Notes: generated from the sequence alone by a model not told the origin. Counted from the stretch's first letter, positions 1-6,080 are shown. The stretch: DNA of 10,760 nt from Chloroflexota bacterium (GCA_005880805.1 VBFZ01000100.1:1-10760); one strand, 5' to 3'. Numbers and translations: made by a program.

Positions 1-121
1 GGCCGGCGTTGTCGCCGCCCTGGTAGCGCACGACCATGGCGACCTGCTCGGCCAGGAAGTCCGTTGTCTTGCCCTTGCCCTCGTCGCCCCACTGCAGGCC
101 GACGATCACGGTCGCCGGCAT
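1..121 (-). CDS. purA: Adenylosuccinate synthetase, N-terminal 40 residues (cut by window edge)
   Basis: PurA joins IMP and aspartate using GTP to make adenylosuccinate, the first committed step from IMP to AMP, in the cytosol. Only the first 40 codons are inside the window. They carry the family's N-terminal signature: the GTP-binding loop QWGDEGKGK at residues 10-18, followed by VVRYQGGDNAG at 30-40, where the family normally continues with His-Thr. The ATG at 121 is preceded by a strong Shine-Dalgarno GGAGGA (131-136) with 9 bases between, which fixes the start. Residues 19-20 are Thr-Thr where many homologues have Ile-Val; I attach no meaning to this. The gene diverges from the GGDEF/HD-GYP gene and has its own long leader with a terminator-like hairpin, described separately. 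The identification is secure; the rest of the gene lies outside the window. Confidence 0.95.
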   Translation of the reverse strand, partial: MPATVIVGLQWGDEGKGKTTDFLAEQVAMVVRYQGGDNAG

Positions 122-145
122 GTTCAGGCTTCCTCCGGGGCAACG

Positions 146-174
146 AAAAGGCCCCGACCTGCCGGCCGGGGGCC
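146..174 (-). terminator. Terminator-like hairpin with U4 tail in the purA leader
   Basis: On the minus strand, bases 174-150 fold into a hairpin: 6 bp (GGCCCC/GGGGCC), a single bulged C, 4 more bp (GGCC/GGUC, one G-U), and a GGCA loop. Four U follow at 149-146. Only 24 bases separate the U run from the purA ATG, and the ribosome-binding site lies within them, so no separate purA promoter fits between. The hairpin is therefore either a leader attenuator of purA or the end of a short upstream RNA with purA made by readthrough. The U tract is short, so termination efficiency is uncertain. Confidence 0.55.
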
Positions 175-175
175 T

Positions 176-283
176 GGATACACTCCGCCCTTGTGCCGCC
201 GCCGCGGCGCATGCGTCCTGTCGAAGGTGCTCGTCCGTCTCACCGGGCGAACGGGGCGCCTTCCTGGGCCAATAGGGCGATCC
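176..283 (-). ncRNA. Candidate structured leader RNA upstream of purA
   Basis: Between the likely purA promoter and the terminator-like hairpin, the minus-strand RNA can form a long-range stem. Bases 283-280 (GGAU) pair with 179-176 (AUCC); 279-274 (CGCCCU) with 191-186 (AGGGCG); 271-270 with 195-194 after a 2x2 internal loop; and 260-256 (GGCGC) with 210-206 (GCGCC). The enclosed 211-255 could fold further. Order on the RNA is promoter, structured domain, terminator hairpin, ribosome-binding site, purA, which is the layout of a riboswitch or attenuator. It could equally be a separate RNA of about 160 nt. The pairings were found by eye in GC-rich sequence, where chance pairing is common, and I match it to no known RNA family. 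Confidence 0.28.
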
Positions 284-312
284 TCGCTGGCTGGGGCGTG
301 GGGACGGCCGGG

Positions 313-321
313 AGTATAGCA
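313..321 (-). promoter_or_regulatory. Probable purA promoter, extended -10 (TGC TATACT)
   Basis: Reading the minus strand from 321 to 313 gives TGCTATACT, an extended -10 element with five of six bases matching TATAAT. It is conspicuous in this GC-rich background. No good -35 is visible 17 bases upstream (the hexamer there is CTCGTC), which extended -10 promoters tolerate. Transcription would start near 306, giving a leader of about 185 nt before purA. Inferred from sequence only. Confidence 0.45.
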
Positions 322-470
322 GCGGGGGAAGGCGCGACGAGGCGCGCCGGCGATGCGCGGAGGCGGGGTCCGGCGGCCTCGCCAGGGCCGTCGCTCAGCG
401 GACCTTCGCCACTGGCCGCCAGTACCTTCGGCAAGTCCACCGCAGGACTGCGGGCCCGTACGCTCGGACG

Positions 471-2066
471 GTGACGCGATTCCTCGGCGGCCTGGGTCTG
501 CTGGCCCCGATCGCCCTCCTGCTCGCGAACTTCGCCATGCCCGCCGCGCTGTCGGTCTCGCTCGATGCCGGGCCGGTGAACAGCGCCCGACTCCTCGTCG
601 CGCTGGCGATCGGATCGTCGGCCACGGCGCTCCTGACGTGGCTCTTCCTCCAGTGGCGGCTCCGTCGCCTCGTGCGCGCGGCGGAGCGACTGGCCAAGGG
701 TGATCTCGACGCCCGCGTGAAGACGACGAGCGTGGGCGTCGAGGGCCGGCTCGCGAAGGCGATCAACGGCATCGCGACCGCGCTCGCCGAGACGACCGAC
801 GCCGCCACGGTCGACCGCCTGACGGGCGTCAGCAACCGCGCCGTCATCGTCAACGCGCTGTTCACGGAGGTCGAGCGGGCGAGCCGTTATGACCGGCCCT
901 TGTCCGTGGCGTTCGTCGACATCGACCACTTCAAGACGGTCAACGACACGTACGGCCACGAGGCGGGTGACGTGGTCTTGCGCGGCGTCGCCCAAACGAT
1001 CCGCTCGAACCTCCGGGGGACGGACAGCGTCGGGCGCTACGGCGGCGAGGAATTCATGCTTCTGCTCACCGAGACGGCCGTCGACGATGCGGCCGTCCTC
1101 GCCGAGAAGCTGCGCCTCCTGGTCCAGCGTGACCGGTTCGACGTCGACGGGAACGCCGGCCTGAGCGTCACCGTGTCGGTTGGCATCGCGGGCGGGGTCG
1201 GGAAGAACCTCCGCGTCGACGAGCTGGTGCGTGATGCCGACGCGGCGATGTACAGCGCGAAGTCACTCGGGCGCAACCAGACGTACGTCTTCGCGGAGCC
1301 GGACGACGACGCACGCATCCCGCGTGCCCCGATCTCGGCGAGCGGCCGGGCAACGGCCCAGGAGATCGGGCGTGCCGCGCGCGAGGCCGCAACGGCGGCC
1401 CTGACGTCGGTCATCGCTCCCCTGCCCCACTACCGGGGCCAGCCGTCAGCGCTCATCGCCTCGATCGTGGTGGCCATGGCCCGCCACCTCGACCTGCCCG
1501 AGGCCGAGGCGGACCGGATCCGGGTTGCCGCGCTCCTGCACGACGTCGGGAAGGTGGCCATTCCCCAGGACATCCTGGAGAAGCCATCGCCGCTGACATC
1601 GGGAGAATGGCGGTCGGTGGTCCAGCACCCTCGCATCGGCCAGGTGATCCTCGAGCAGGCGGGGGCCCTGAAGGACGCCGTGCCCATCATCCTGCACCAC
1701 CATGAGCGGTTCGCCGGGCACGGTTACCCGTATGGCATTCGCGGCCAGGACATCCCGCTCGGGGCCCGGATCGTGGCGATTGCAGACGCCTACGACGCGA
1801 TGACCCACGACCGGCCGTACAAGCGGGCGATCAGCCACGACCAGGCGATCAACGAGCTGCGCCGCCACGCCGGCACGCAGTTCGACCCGGAGCTCGTGGG
1901 GCTGTTCTGCGATCTGTTCGCGACGCACGCACCCGAAGCCGATCCTGCCCTGGCGCTGCTGGCCGGCCTGAGCCTGCACCCCACGCCGACGGCGATCGGT
2001 GGTGCCCCGTCGGTCCGGCGACGCCGCTCCGTGGAGGCGATGCCCCCGCCCTCGGCCGCCTCGTAG
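471..2066 (+). CDS. Membrane-anchored GGDEF and HD-GYP protein (c-di-GMP synthesis/degradation)
   Basis: This 531-residue protein joins two c-di-GMP domains. Two hydrophobic helices (about 5-28 and 40-62) anchor it in the membrane. A HAMP-like linker (about 63-108) follows, with RRLVRAAERLAKGDLDARV at its start. The GGDEF domain spans about 112-275: DRLTGVSNR at 115-123, FVDIDHFKTVND at 148-159, active-site loop GGEEF at 191-195, and a product-inhibition site RGTD at 182-185 exactly five residues before it. It should therefore be an active, feedback-inhibited diguanylate cyclase. The HD-GYP domain spans about 310-485: HDVGK at 357-361, HPRIG at 386-390, HHE at 410-412, GYP at 418-420, and Asp439 in the AIADAYDAM segment. 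The Glu and first His metal ligands of the usual E...H segment appear missing (residues 316-326 read APLPHYRGQPS), so phosphodiesterase activity is uncertain. The start is GTG with no clear ribosome-binding site; the next in-frame ATG (537) would cut the first helix. The tail from about 495 is Pro/Ala/Arg-rich. Confidence 0.93.
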   Translation: MTRFLGGLGLLAPIALLLANFAMPAALSVSLDAGPVNSARLLVALAIGSSATALLTWLFLQWRLRRLVRAAERLAKGDLDARVKTTSVGVEGRLAKAINGIATALAETTDAATVDRLTGVSNRAVIVNALFTEVERASRYDRPLSVAFVDIDHFKTVNDTYGHEAGDVVLRGVAQTIRSNLRGTDSVGRYGGEEFMLLLTETAVDDAAVLAEKLRLLVQRDRFDVDGNAGLSVTVSVGIAGGVGKNLRVDELVRDADAAMYSAKSLGRNQTYVFAEPDDDARIPRAPISASGRATAQEIGRAAREAATAALTSVIAPLPHYRGQPSALIASIVVAMARHLDLPEAEADRIRVAALLHDVGKVAIPQDILEKPSPLTSGEWRSVVQHPRIGQVILEQAGALKDAVPIILHHHERFAGHGYPYGIRGQDIPLGARIVAIADAYDAMTHDRPYKRAISHDQAINELRRHAGTQFDPELVGLFCDLFATHAPEADPALALLAGLSLHPTPTAIGGAPSVRRRRSVEAMPPPSAAS

Positions 2067-2152
2067 GGCTGCGGGGTCCTCGGCGGACTGGCCGGGCGAA
2101 CCCGCGAGCCTGCGCGTCAGTCGAAGCGGGCCCGCCGCTGCGCTGGGCGGCA

Positions 2153-2177
2153 GGCGGCAGGATCACCTCCTGCCGCC
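2153..2177. repeat. 10-bp perfect hairpin carrying a 16S 3'-end-like sequence; possible terminator
   Basis: An inverted repeat with arms GGCGGCAGGA and TCCTGCCGCC and a 5-base loop (TCACC) lies 87 bp beyond the stop of the GGDEF/HD-GYP gene. It is the strongest hairpin there and a natural transcription-end candidate, but no T run follows on either strand. On the plus strand it contains GGATCACCTCCT (2160-2171), identical to the conserved anti-Shine-Dalgarno end of 16S rRNA. On the minus strand the same bases read as a long Shine-Dalgarno, AGGAGGTGATCC. The similarity to 16S stops just upstream, so it is not an rRNA gene fragment of any length. Confidence 0.45.
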
Positions 2178-2696
2178 GGGAATATCGCCGTGAGTGGTGC
2201 CCCACGCTCAGGCCGAATGCCAAGGCCGGCTGTCCCGGCGGTGGAGGAGAAGCTAGTGGGCGGTCTGGCTCGTCAGTGCCGGTGGGAGTAGTAGCAAGGC
2301 GGATTAGCGCGGGCCGGGAAGTCCTGATGACCGGCGGTGCCCCTGGAGTACCAGTCAGGGCGATAGCGCCCGCGTCAGGCGAGCGTCCCGCGGGGAGGTA
2401 GCCCGCCGCCCGTCTGCCGGCCCTTCGCCCATCGCCCCAGCGGAGGCATCCAATACGGCCCGTTGATTGCCGGCTAATCGGCCGATACGTGGCGGTGCAG
2501 AGGTCCCTGCTATGTTGGGCCTGCCCGCCAAGCCAACGCCGGCCTCGCCGACCGCCGACCGCAGATCGCCGATACTGCCGATCCGTCGTTACCCGTGGTC
2601 CGACCGCCGGGGCCGGCTTTCTCCGCCGAGCGGCGTCCTCGCCGTCCGAACACCCGCCGGACGCAGGGTCGGCCCGATACCCGTCGGCCGACCGGG

Positions 2697-2702
2697 AAGG
2701 AG
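2697..2702 (+). promoter_or_regulatory. Ribosome-binding site of ssb (AAGGAG)
   Basis: AAGGAG lies 8 bases before the GTG at 2711. It decides the start: the same frame is open upstream to 2489, but SSB homology begins exactly at this GTG (MNKVLLTGRL). Confidence 0.8.
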
Positions 2703-2710
2703 CACGGACC

Positions 2711-3211
2711 GTGAACAAGGTCCTGTTGACCGGCCGCCTCACGCGCGACCCGGAGATGCGCAGCCTCGCGAGTGGCAAGAACGTCACGCAATTCAGCGTG
2801 GCCACGAACGAGTACGGCGCCAACGGAAAGGAACGCGCCGAGTACCACAACATCGTCACCTGGGACCGGCTCGCCGAAATCTGCGGTCAGTACCTCGGCA
2901 AGGGCCAGCAGGTGGCAATCGAGGGCCGGATCCAGACGCGCTCCTGGGACGACGACCGCGGGCAGCGGCACTGGAAGACCGAGGTCGTCGCGGCCAGCGT
3001 CGAGATGCTCTCGGGGCGACGAAAGAAGGACTACGAAGCCGAGACGGCGGCGGATGCGCTCGCCGCCCAGGCGGGAGCGTTCGAGAGCGGCGGGCCGGTT
3101 CCCGCCAGTGAGCCGATCCCATCGACGAGCCAGCTCGCTGCCGAAGCCGACGAAGCCGACGAAGCCGACGAAGCCGACGAGGCCGACGACGAGGACGTCG
3201 AGGCCGCCTGA
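2711..3211 (+). CDS. ssb: Single-stranded DNA-binding protein
   Basis: SSB coats single-stranded DNA in replication, repair and recombination, and recruits partners through its C-terminal tail. The 166-residue product begins MNKVLLTGRLTRDPEMRSLA, the typical SSB start. The OB fold covers residues 1-103: FSVATNE at 28-34, EYHNIVTWDRLAE at 44-56, YLGKGQQVAIEGRIQTRSW at 61-79 and a final strand ending near 102. A variable linker (about 104-142) leads to an acidic tail built from Glu-Ala-Asp repeats (145-161). The protein ends DEDVEAA. The hydrophobic tip of most bacterial SSBs (Ile/Leu-Pro-Phe after acidic residues) is absent, and no other frame near the stop supplies it. The gene stands alone rather than between rpsF and rpsR, and converges on rsmI. 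A second SSB may exist elsewhere in the genome. Start chosen from homology and ribosome-binding site. Confidence 0.95.
   Translation: MNKVLLTGRLTRDPEMRSLASGKNVTQFSVATNEYGANGKERAEYHNIVTWDRLAEICGQYLGKGQQVAIEGRIQTRSWDDDRGQRHWKTEVVAASVEMLSGRRKKDYEAETAADALAAQAGAFESGGPVPASEPIPSTSQLAAEADEADEADEADEADDEDVEAA
3143..3187 (+). repeat. 9-bp in-frame tandem repeat in the ssb tail
   Basis: GAAGCCGAC occurs four times exactly, then once with a single A-to-G change (3179-3187), all in frame. It encodes repeated Glu-Ala-Asp. Such a repeat can gain or lose units by slippage without breaking the frame, so tail length may vary among strains. Confidence 0.9.
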
Positions 3212-3228
3212 CCACGCCCTCCTCCTTC

Positions 3229-3267
3229 CTCGACCGGTGGTGGCTTCCCCTCCCACCACCGGTCGAG
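3229..3267. terminator. Bidirectional terminator hairpin between ssb and rsmI
   Basis: A perfect 15-bp inverted repeat (arms 3229-3243 and 3253-3267, starting CTCGACCGGTGGTGG) with a 9-base loop lies between the convergent ssb and rsmI. It starts 18 bases after the ssb stop and ends 3 bases from the rsmI stop. Neither side has a T run, so it is a strong hairpin of the kind seen as U-less terminators in GC-rich genomes, or an mRNA 3'-end stabiliser for both genes. Confidence 0.65.
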
Positions 3268-3269
3268 CC

Positions 3270-4174
3270 TTAGCCGGGTTCGGGAGCCTCGGCCCGTTCG
3301 GAACCCTCGTACAGGCGTCGCCTCGGCAGCCCGGTTGCGGCCGCGACCCGCCGAACGGCGTCTGCGTGCCCCAGTCCCTCCGACCGGAGCCGGGCGACCT
3401 CCGCGCGCGCGGCATCGATCGACACTCGATCGGCTGCTCCCGCCTCGCGGACGCCTCGCGGACGGCAGGCACGCCGCCCTCGACCACGATGACGAACTCG
3501 CCGCGCTCGGGAATGTCCCCCCTCGCCAGGGCGTCGCCAAGCTCGGCGAGCGAACCACGACGTACCTGCTCGTGGAGCTTGGTCAGCTCCCGGCAGATCG
3601 CCGCTCCCCGCTCCCCACCGCACGCGTCCGCCAGGTACCCCACCGTGGCCTGGACGCGGCCGGGCGCCTCGAAAAGGACGGTTGCCCGCTCGTCAGCGGC
3701 GATCCGGCTCAGGCGGTCGCGGCGCTCGCGACCCGTGCGTGGCAGGAAGCCCTCGAACGACCAGCGCGGGCCGATCCCACTCGCGACGACCGCGGCGAGC
3801 AGTGATGACGCGCCGGGAAGCGGGACGACAGTGCCGCCCTCGTCGAGCCAGCCGCGCACGAGCTCGGGCCCGGGGTCGCTGATGCCCGGAGTGCCGGCGT
3901 CGGTGACCAACGCGACGTCGAGCCCGGACCGCAGGTGCGCCAGCAGCTCGGCCGTTCGTTGCCGCGCGTTGCGGGCGTGGTAGCTCACCGTCCGCGCCGG
4001 GATCTCGTAGCGAGCCAGGAGCCGGTGCGTCACGCGTGTGTCTTCGGCCGCGATGAGTGGGACCGCCCGCAGCACGTCGAGCGCGCGGAGCGTGATGTCG
4101 CCGAGGTTGCCGATCGGGGTCGCGACGACGAACAGGCGGCCGGCCCCCGAGAGCGGCTCGCCCGGCGGGTTCAA
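3270..4174 (-). pseudogene. rsmI: 16S rRNA 2'-O-methyltransferase RsmI, frame broken by an 11-bp duplication
   Basis: RsmI methylates the 2'-OH of C1402 in 16S rRNA using S-adenosylmethionine. The first 241 codons are intact and match the family: VATPIGNLGDIT (17-28), EDTR (44-47), TDAGTPGISDPG (91-102), LPGASSL (119-125), FEGFLPR (140-146), CRELTKLHE (194-202) and GEFVIVVEG (225-233). An exact 11-bp tandem duplication (3441-3462) then shifts the frame. Removing one copy gives a continuous 297-residue protein whose end, AVRRVAAATGLPRR near 269-282, is the usual RsmI C-terminal segment, stopping at TAA 3270-3272. As written, translation instead runs on without a stop to 2510, antisense through ssb. 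Chosen start: TTG at 4174, overlapping the nadE stop as TTGA with no ribosome-binding site, implying coupled translation. Catalytic SAM-binding parts are intact, so partial function is possible. Assembly error has not been excluded. Confidence 0.85.
3441..3464 (-). repeat. 11-bp tandem duplication causing the rsmI frameshift
   Basis: CGCCTCGCGGA occurs twice back to back on the plus strand (3441-3451 and 3452-3462), with two further bases continuing the period. Upstream in rsmI the codon phase is that of positions equal to 1 modulo 3; the conserved C-terminal segment is in phase 2. Deleting 11 bases links the two exactly, giving the junction residues AVREAGAADRVSIDAA. The duplication is thus sufficient to explain the break. 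Confidence 0.9.
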
Positions 4175-5064
4175 GACCGGCGCGCGGATCCGGGCCGGCG
4201 CCGGGGGTAGAGGTAGTCGATCCCGGCCGTCCGCGGGCCGAGTTTCGCGATCGGGGGCACCTGTCGCTTGAACTCGGCGCCGGCCACCATCCGCCGGACT
4301 CGCTCGACCATCGACGGCTCGAACCCAAGCGACACCAGCTCGTCGGGCGCGCGCCGCTTGTCGACCATCCAGTACAGGAGGCGATCGAGCTCGGGATAGC
4401 TGAACTCGCCTTCGGACTCGTCGGTCTGCCCAGGCCACAGGTCGGCCGAGGGCGCCTTGCGGATGATCCGCTCCGGGACGCCGACGGCCGCTGCCATCTG
4501 GCGCACCTGGCTCTTGTACAGGTCGCCGATCGGGTTGAACGCGCACGCCGAGTCGCCCCACAGCGTCGTGTAGCCGATGAGCGTCTCGGTCTTGTTGCCG
4601 GTCCCGACCACGAGACCACCCCACGCGACCGAGTTGTCGTACACGACGGCCATCCGCATGCGGGCCATGAAGTTGCCGCGCTGGACCTCACTGGCATCGG
4701 ACGCGCCGGCGAAGTAGCCGTCGACCATCGGACTGATGTCGACCAGCTTCGACGGGCAGCCGAGCGCCGCGACGACCGCCTCGGCATCCTGGCGCGAGTC
4801 GGGCGATGAAGTGCGATAGGGCATGAGGACGGCGAGGAGCCGCTCGGGGCCGACCGCCTCCGCCGTCAGGAAGGCGACGAGCGCCGAGTCGATGCCGCCC
4901 GAGAGGGCGAGTAGCGCCCGCTCGAAGCCAGCCTGTCGCAGCTGCCCGCGGATGAACCCGACGATGACCCGACGGGCGACGTCGGTGTCGATCGCCAGCT
5001 CGTCGGGGAGCTCGAACAGCCCGCCGTTCGCCAATGCGGTGGCCGCTCGCTTCTGCGCGGCCAT
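4171..5064 (-). CDS. nadE: NAD synthetase, synthetase domain only (ammonia-type, probably partnered)
   Basis: NadE adenylates nicotinic acid adenine dinucleotide with ATP and amidates it to NAD, the last step of NAD biosynthesis, in the cytosol. The 297-residue product has the ATP pyrophosphatase loop LSGGIDSALV (54-63), GTGNKTETLIGY (154-165) and PSADLWPGQTDE (205-216), and ends with a KRQVPPIAKLGPRTAGIDYLYP segment (266-287), all standard for the family. There is no glutaminase domain in the chain. The gene immediately upstream encodes a nitrilase-fold amidase resembling the N-terminal half of glutamine-dependent NAD synthetases, so the two probably act together. Start: ATG at 5064, overlapping the upstream stop as TGATG; a GTG directly before it (5067) is possible. 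No ribosome-binding site is evident, so translation is probably coupled. Downstream rsmI overlaps the stop. Confidence 0.93.
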   Translation of the reverse strand: MAAQKRAATALANGGLFELPDELAIDTDVARRVIVGFIRGQLRQAGFERALLALSGGIDSALVAFLTAEAVGPERLLAVLMPYRTSSPDSRQDAEAVVAALGCPSKLVDISPMVDGYFAGASDASEVQRGNFMARMRMAVVYDNSVAWGGLVVGTGNKTETLIGYTTLWGDSACAFNPIGDLYKSQVRQMAAAVGVPERIIRKAPSADLWPGQTDESEGEFSYPELDRLLYWMVDKRRAPDELVSLGFEPSMVERVRRMVAGAEFKRQVPPIAKLGPRTAGIDYLYPRRRPGSARRS

Positions 5065-6017
5065 CACTGCGAACCCGCACGCTCGCGGCGCGACGGCTCG
5101 AATGCGACGTCGAGACCTGGCGACGATCCGTCCTCGGCGGTGGAGTCGAGGCTCATGCCGGCGCGCTCGGCGATCACGCGCGCGAGCTCCCGTGCCTGGA
5201 GCTCCGGGCGCTCGTCCCGCAGGAGTGGCAGCTCGATCCGCTCCCGGCGGATATCGGCGAGGTCGACGTCGACGGTGAACAGCCCCTCGTCGTAGAACGG
5301 CGCACTGAACAGCGGCCGGCCCGACGGCGCGATGACCTCCGAGCCGCCCCAGAAGCTGATCGACTCGTCAACCCCCACGCGATTGCAGAACACCACGAGG
5401 CTCGTCGTCAGCTGCGCGTAGGTGCGCATGAGCGTCCGCCAGGACGTGGCCGTTCCCAGGCCGACCTCGTTGACCGCCGCGAGGTCGCGCCCGGGAGACG
5501 ACGAGACGTTGACCAGGACCTGCGCGCCGTCGAGCGCCAGGAGCTGCGGCACCGCGAGGTGCCAGAAGTCCTCGCACACCGCAAGCCCGAGACCGACGCC
5601 GAGCCGCGACGGCGCCGCCCGGATCACGTCGCCGGGAGCGAAGAACCGCCGCTCGTCGAACAGCCCGTAGGTCGGGAGGTAGACCTTGCGGTGGACGTGG
5701 CGAATCGCGCCGTCCTCGATGAGGGCGGCAGAGATGAACAGCCGGTGGTCGGCCGACTCCTCGACGAACGACACGACCGCCGACAGCCCCGTTGTCTCCG
5801 CGGCCAGCGCGGCCAGTCGCGGATCGTCCAGCCGCATCGCGACCTCGGCGGCGAGATCCTGAAGGAGGTAGCCGGTCAGACCGAGCTCCGGAAAGACGAC
5901 GAGGTCGGCCCCGGCGTCTCGCGCCTCCGCGAGGAGCTCACGATGACGGGCGAGGTTCTCCTCGAGGAACCCGAGGCGCGGCGCGATCTGGGCGAGTGCG
6001 ATTCGGAGCGATGCCAC
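5064..6017 (-). CDS. Nitrilase-fold amidohydrolase, probable glutaminase subunit of NAD synthetase
   Basis: This 317-residue protein belongs to the carbon-nitrogen hydrolase (nitrilase) superfamily. The catalytic triad is visible: Glu44 in FPELGLTGY, Lys111 in HRKVYLPTYG and Cys148 in VCEDFWH. Segments such as KVYLPTYGLFDERRFFAPGD (111-130) closely resemble the glutaminase half of fused glutamine-dependent NAD synthetases, which releases ammonia from glutamine for the synthetase. Its stop overlaps the nadE start by one base, supporting a split two-subunit enzyme; this role is inferred, and another amidase activity is possible. The last 30 residues are hydrophilic and not conserved by eye. The start is GTG at 6017; an in-frame TAG four codons upstream makes it the earliest possible start. 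No ribosome-binding site is seen, so it may be weakly translated or start near its own promoter within the 63-bp gap. Confidence 0.88.
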   Translation of the reverse strand: MASLRIALAQIAPRLGFLEENLARHRELLAEARDAGADLVVFPELGLTGYLLQDLAAEVAMRLDDPRLAALAAETTGLSAVVSFVEESADHRLFISAALIEDGAIRHVHRKVYLPTYGLFDERRFFAPGDVIRAAPSRLGVGLGLAVCEDFWHLAVPQLLALDGAQVLVNVSSSPGRDLAAVNEVGLGTATSWRTLMRTYAQLTTSLVVFCNRVGVDESISFWGGSEVIAPSGRPLFSAPFYDEGLFTVDVDLADIRRERIELPLLRDERPELQARELARVIAERAGMSLDSTAEDGSSPGLDVAFEPSRRERAGSQ

Positions 6018-6080
6018 GGCTCGAGTCTACTGCGGCGCTTGGCGCGAGCAGGGCACCCTCGAGGACGACCGGAGCTAGCG
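6018..6080. other. 63-bp gap between the ABC transporter operon and the amidase gene
   Basis: This is the only non-overlapping junction among the minus-strand genes from dppB down to rsmI. It could hold a promoter for the NAD genes, but I see no -35/-10 pair. Two CTCGAG palindromes lie 32 bases apart near its ends (6021-6026 and 6059-6064); I assign no role. Readthrough from the transporter operon is equally likely. Confidence 0.35.

Larger units (their letters stand above)
122..470. other. Divergent intergenic region between purA and the GGDEF/HD-GYP gene
   Basis: This 349-bp stretch separates two divergent genes. Its left part is the purA leader and promoter described above. The right part (about 322-470) should contain the promoter of the rightward gene, but I see no convincing -35/-10 pair there. 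The only AT-rich spot, around 313-320, reads TATAGC on the plus strand and could serve both directions. The open frames crossing the region are low-complexity and Arg/Pro/Ala-rich, with no recognisable protein. Confidence 0.6.
2067..2710. other. Long unexplained intergenic region between the GGDEF/HD-GYP gene and ssb
   Basis: This region of 644 bp has no gene I can support. Besides the hairpin at 2153-2177, small hairpins can be drawn at 2191-2210 (TGAGTG/CACGCTCA region), within about 2344-2358 (CTGG-AGTA-CCAG) and just after it (GGGCG-ATAG-CGCCC). The stretch of about 2220-2470 looks neither coding nor like an obvious repeat. It may hold a structured RNA, a decayed gene, or the long leader of ssb. 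For ssb, TTGATT at 2463-2468 followed 17 bases later by TACGTG, or TATGTT at 2511-2516, are weak promoter candidates. The frame upstream of ssb is open from 2489, but that extension has no SSB similarity and lacks a ribosome-binding site. Confidence 0.5.

Noticed and set aside
176..260. T-box leader upstream of purA (a GACGAG motif in the leader recalls T-box Stem I)
   Set aside because: There is no T-box sequence of the UGGNACC type and no room for the full architecture; purA is not a usual T-box target.
2320..2380. FMN riboswitch
   Set aside because: Only ACCGGCGGT matches; the other conserved blocks are absent and ssb is not a flavin gene.
2489..2710. 74-residue N-terminal extension of SSB in the same frame
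   Set aside because: There is no SSB similarity and no ribosome-binding site upstream, whereas the GTG at 2711 has both homology and AAGGAG.
3143..3187. CRISPR or other spaced repeat array
   Set aside because: The 9-bp units are contiguous without spacers and lie in frame inside ssb.
2510..3440. Continuation of the rsmI frame antisense through ssb as a real fusion protein
   Set aside because: Past the duplication the residues are low-complexity and opposite to a clear ssb, while the conserved RsmI C-terminus is in another frame.
3353..3623. Separate small minus-strand gene starting at 3623
   Set aside because: Its first half is a shadow of rsmI; only its C-terminal part is meaningful, and that is the displaced end of rsmI.
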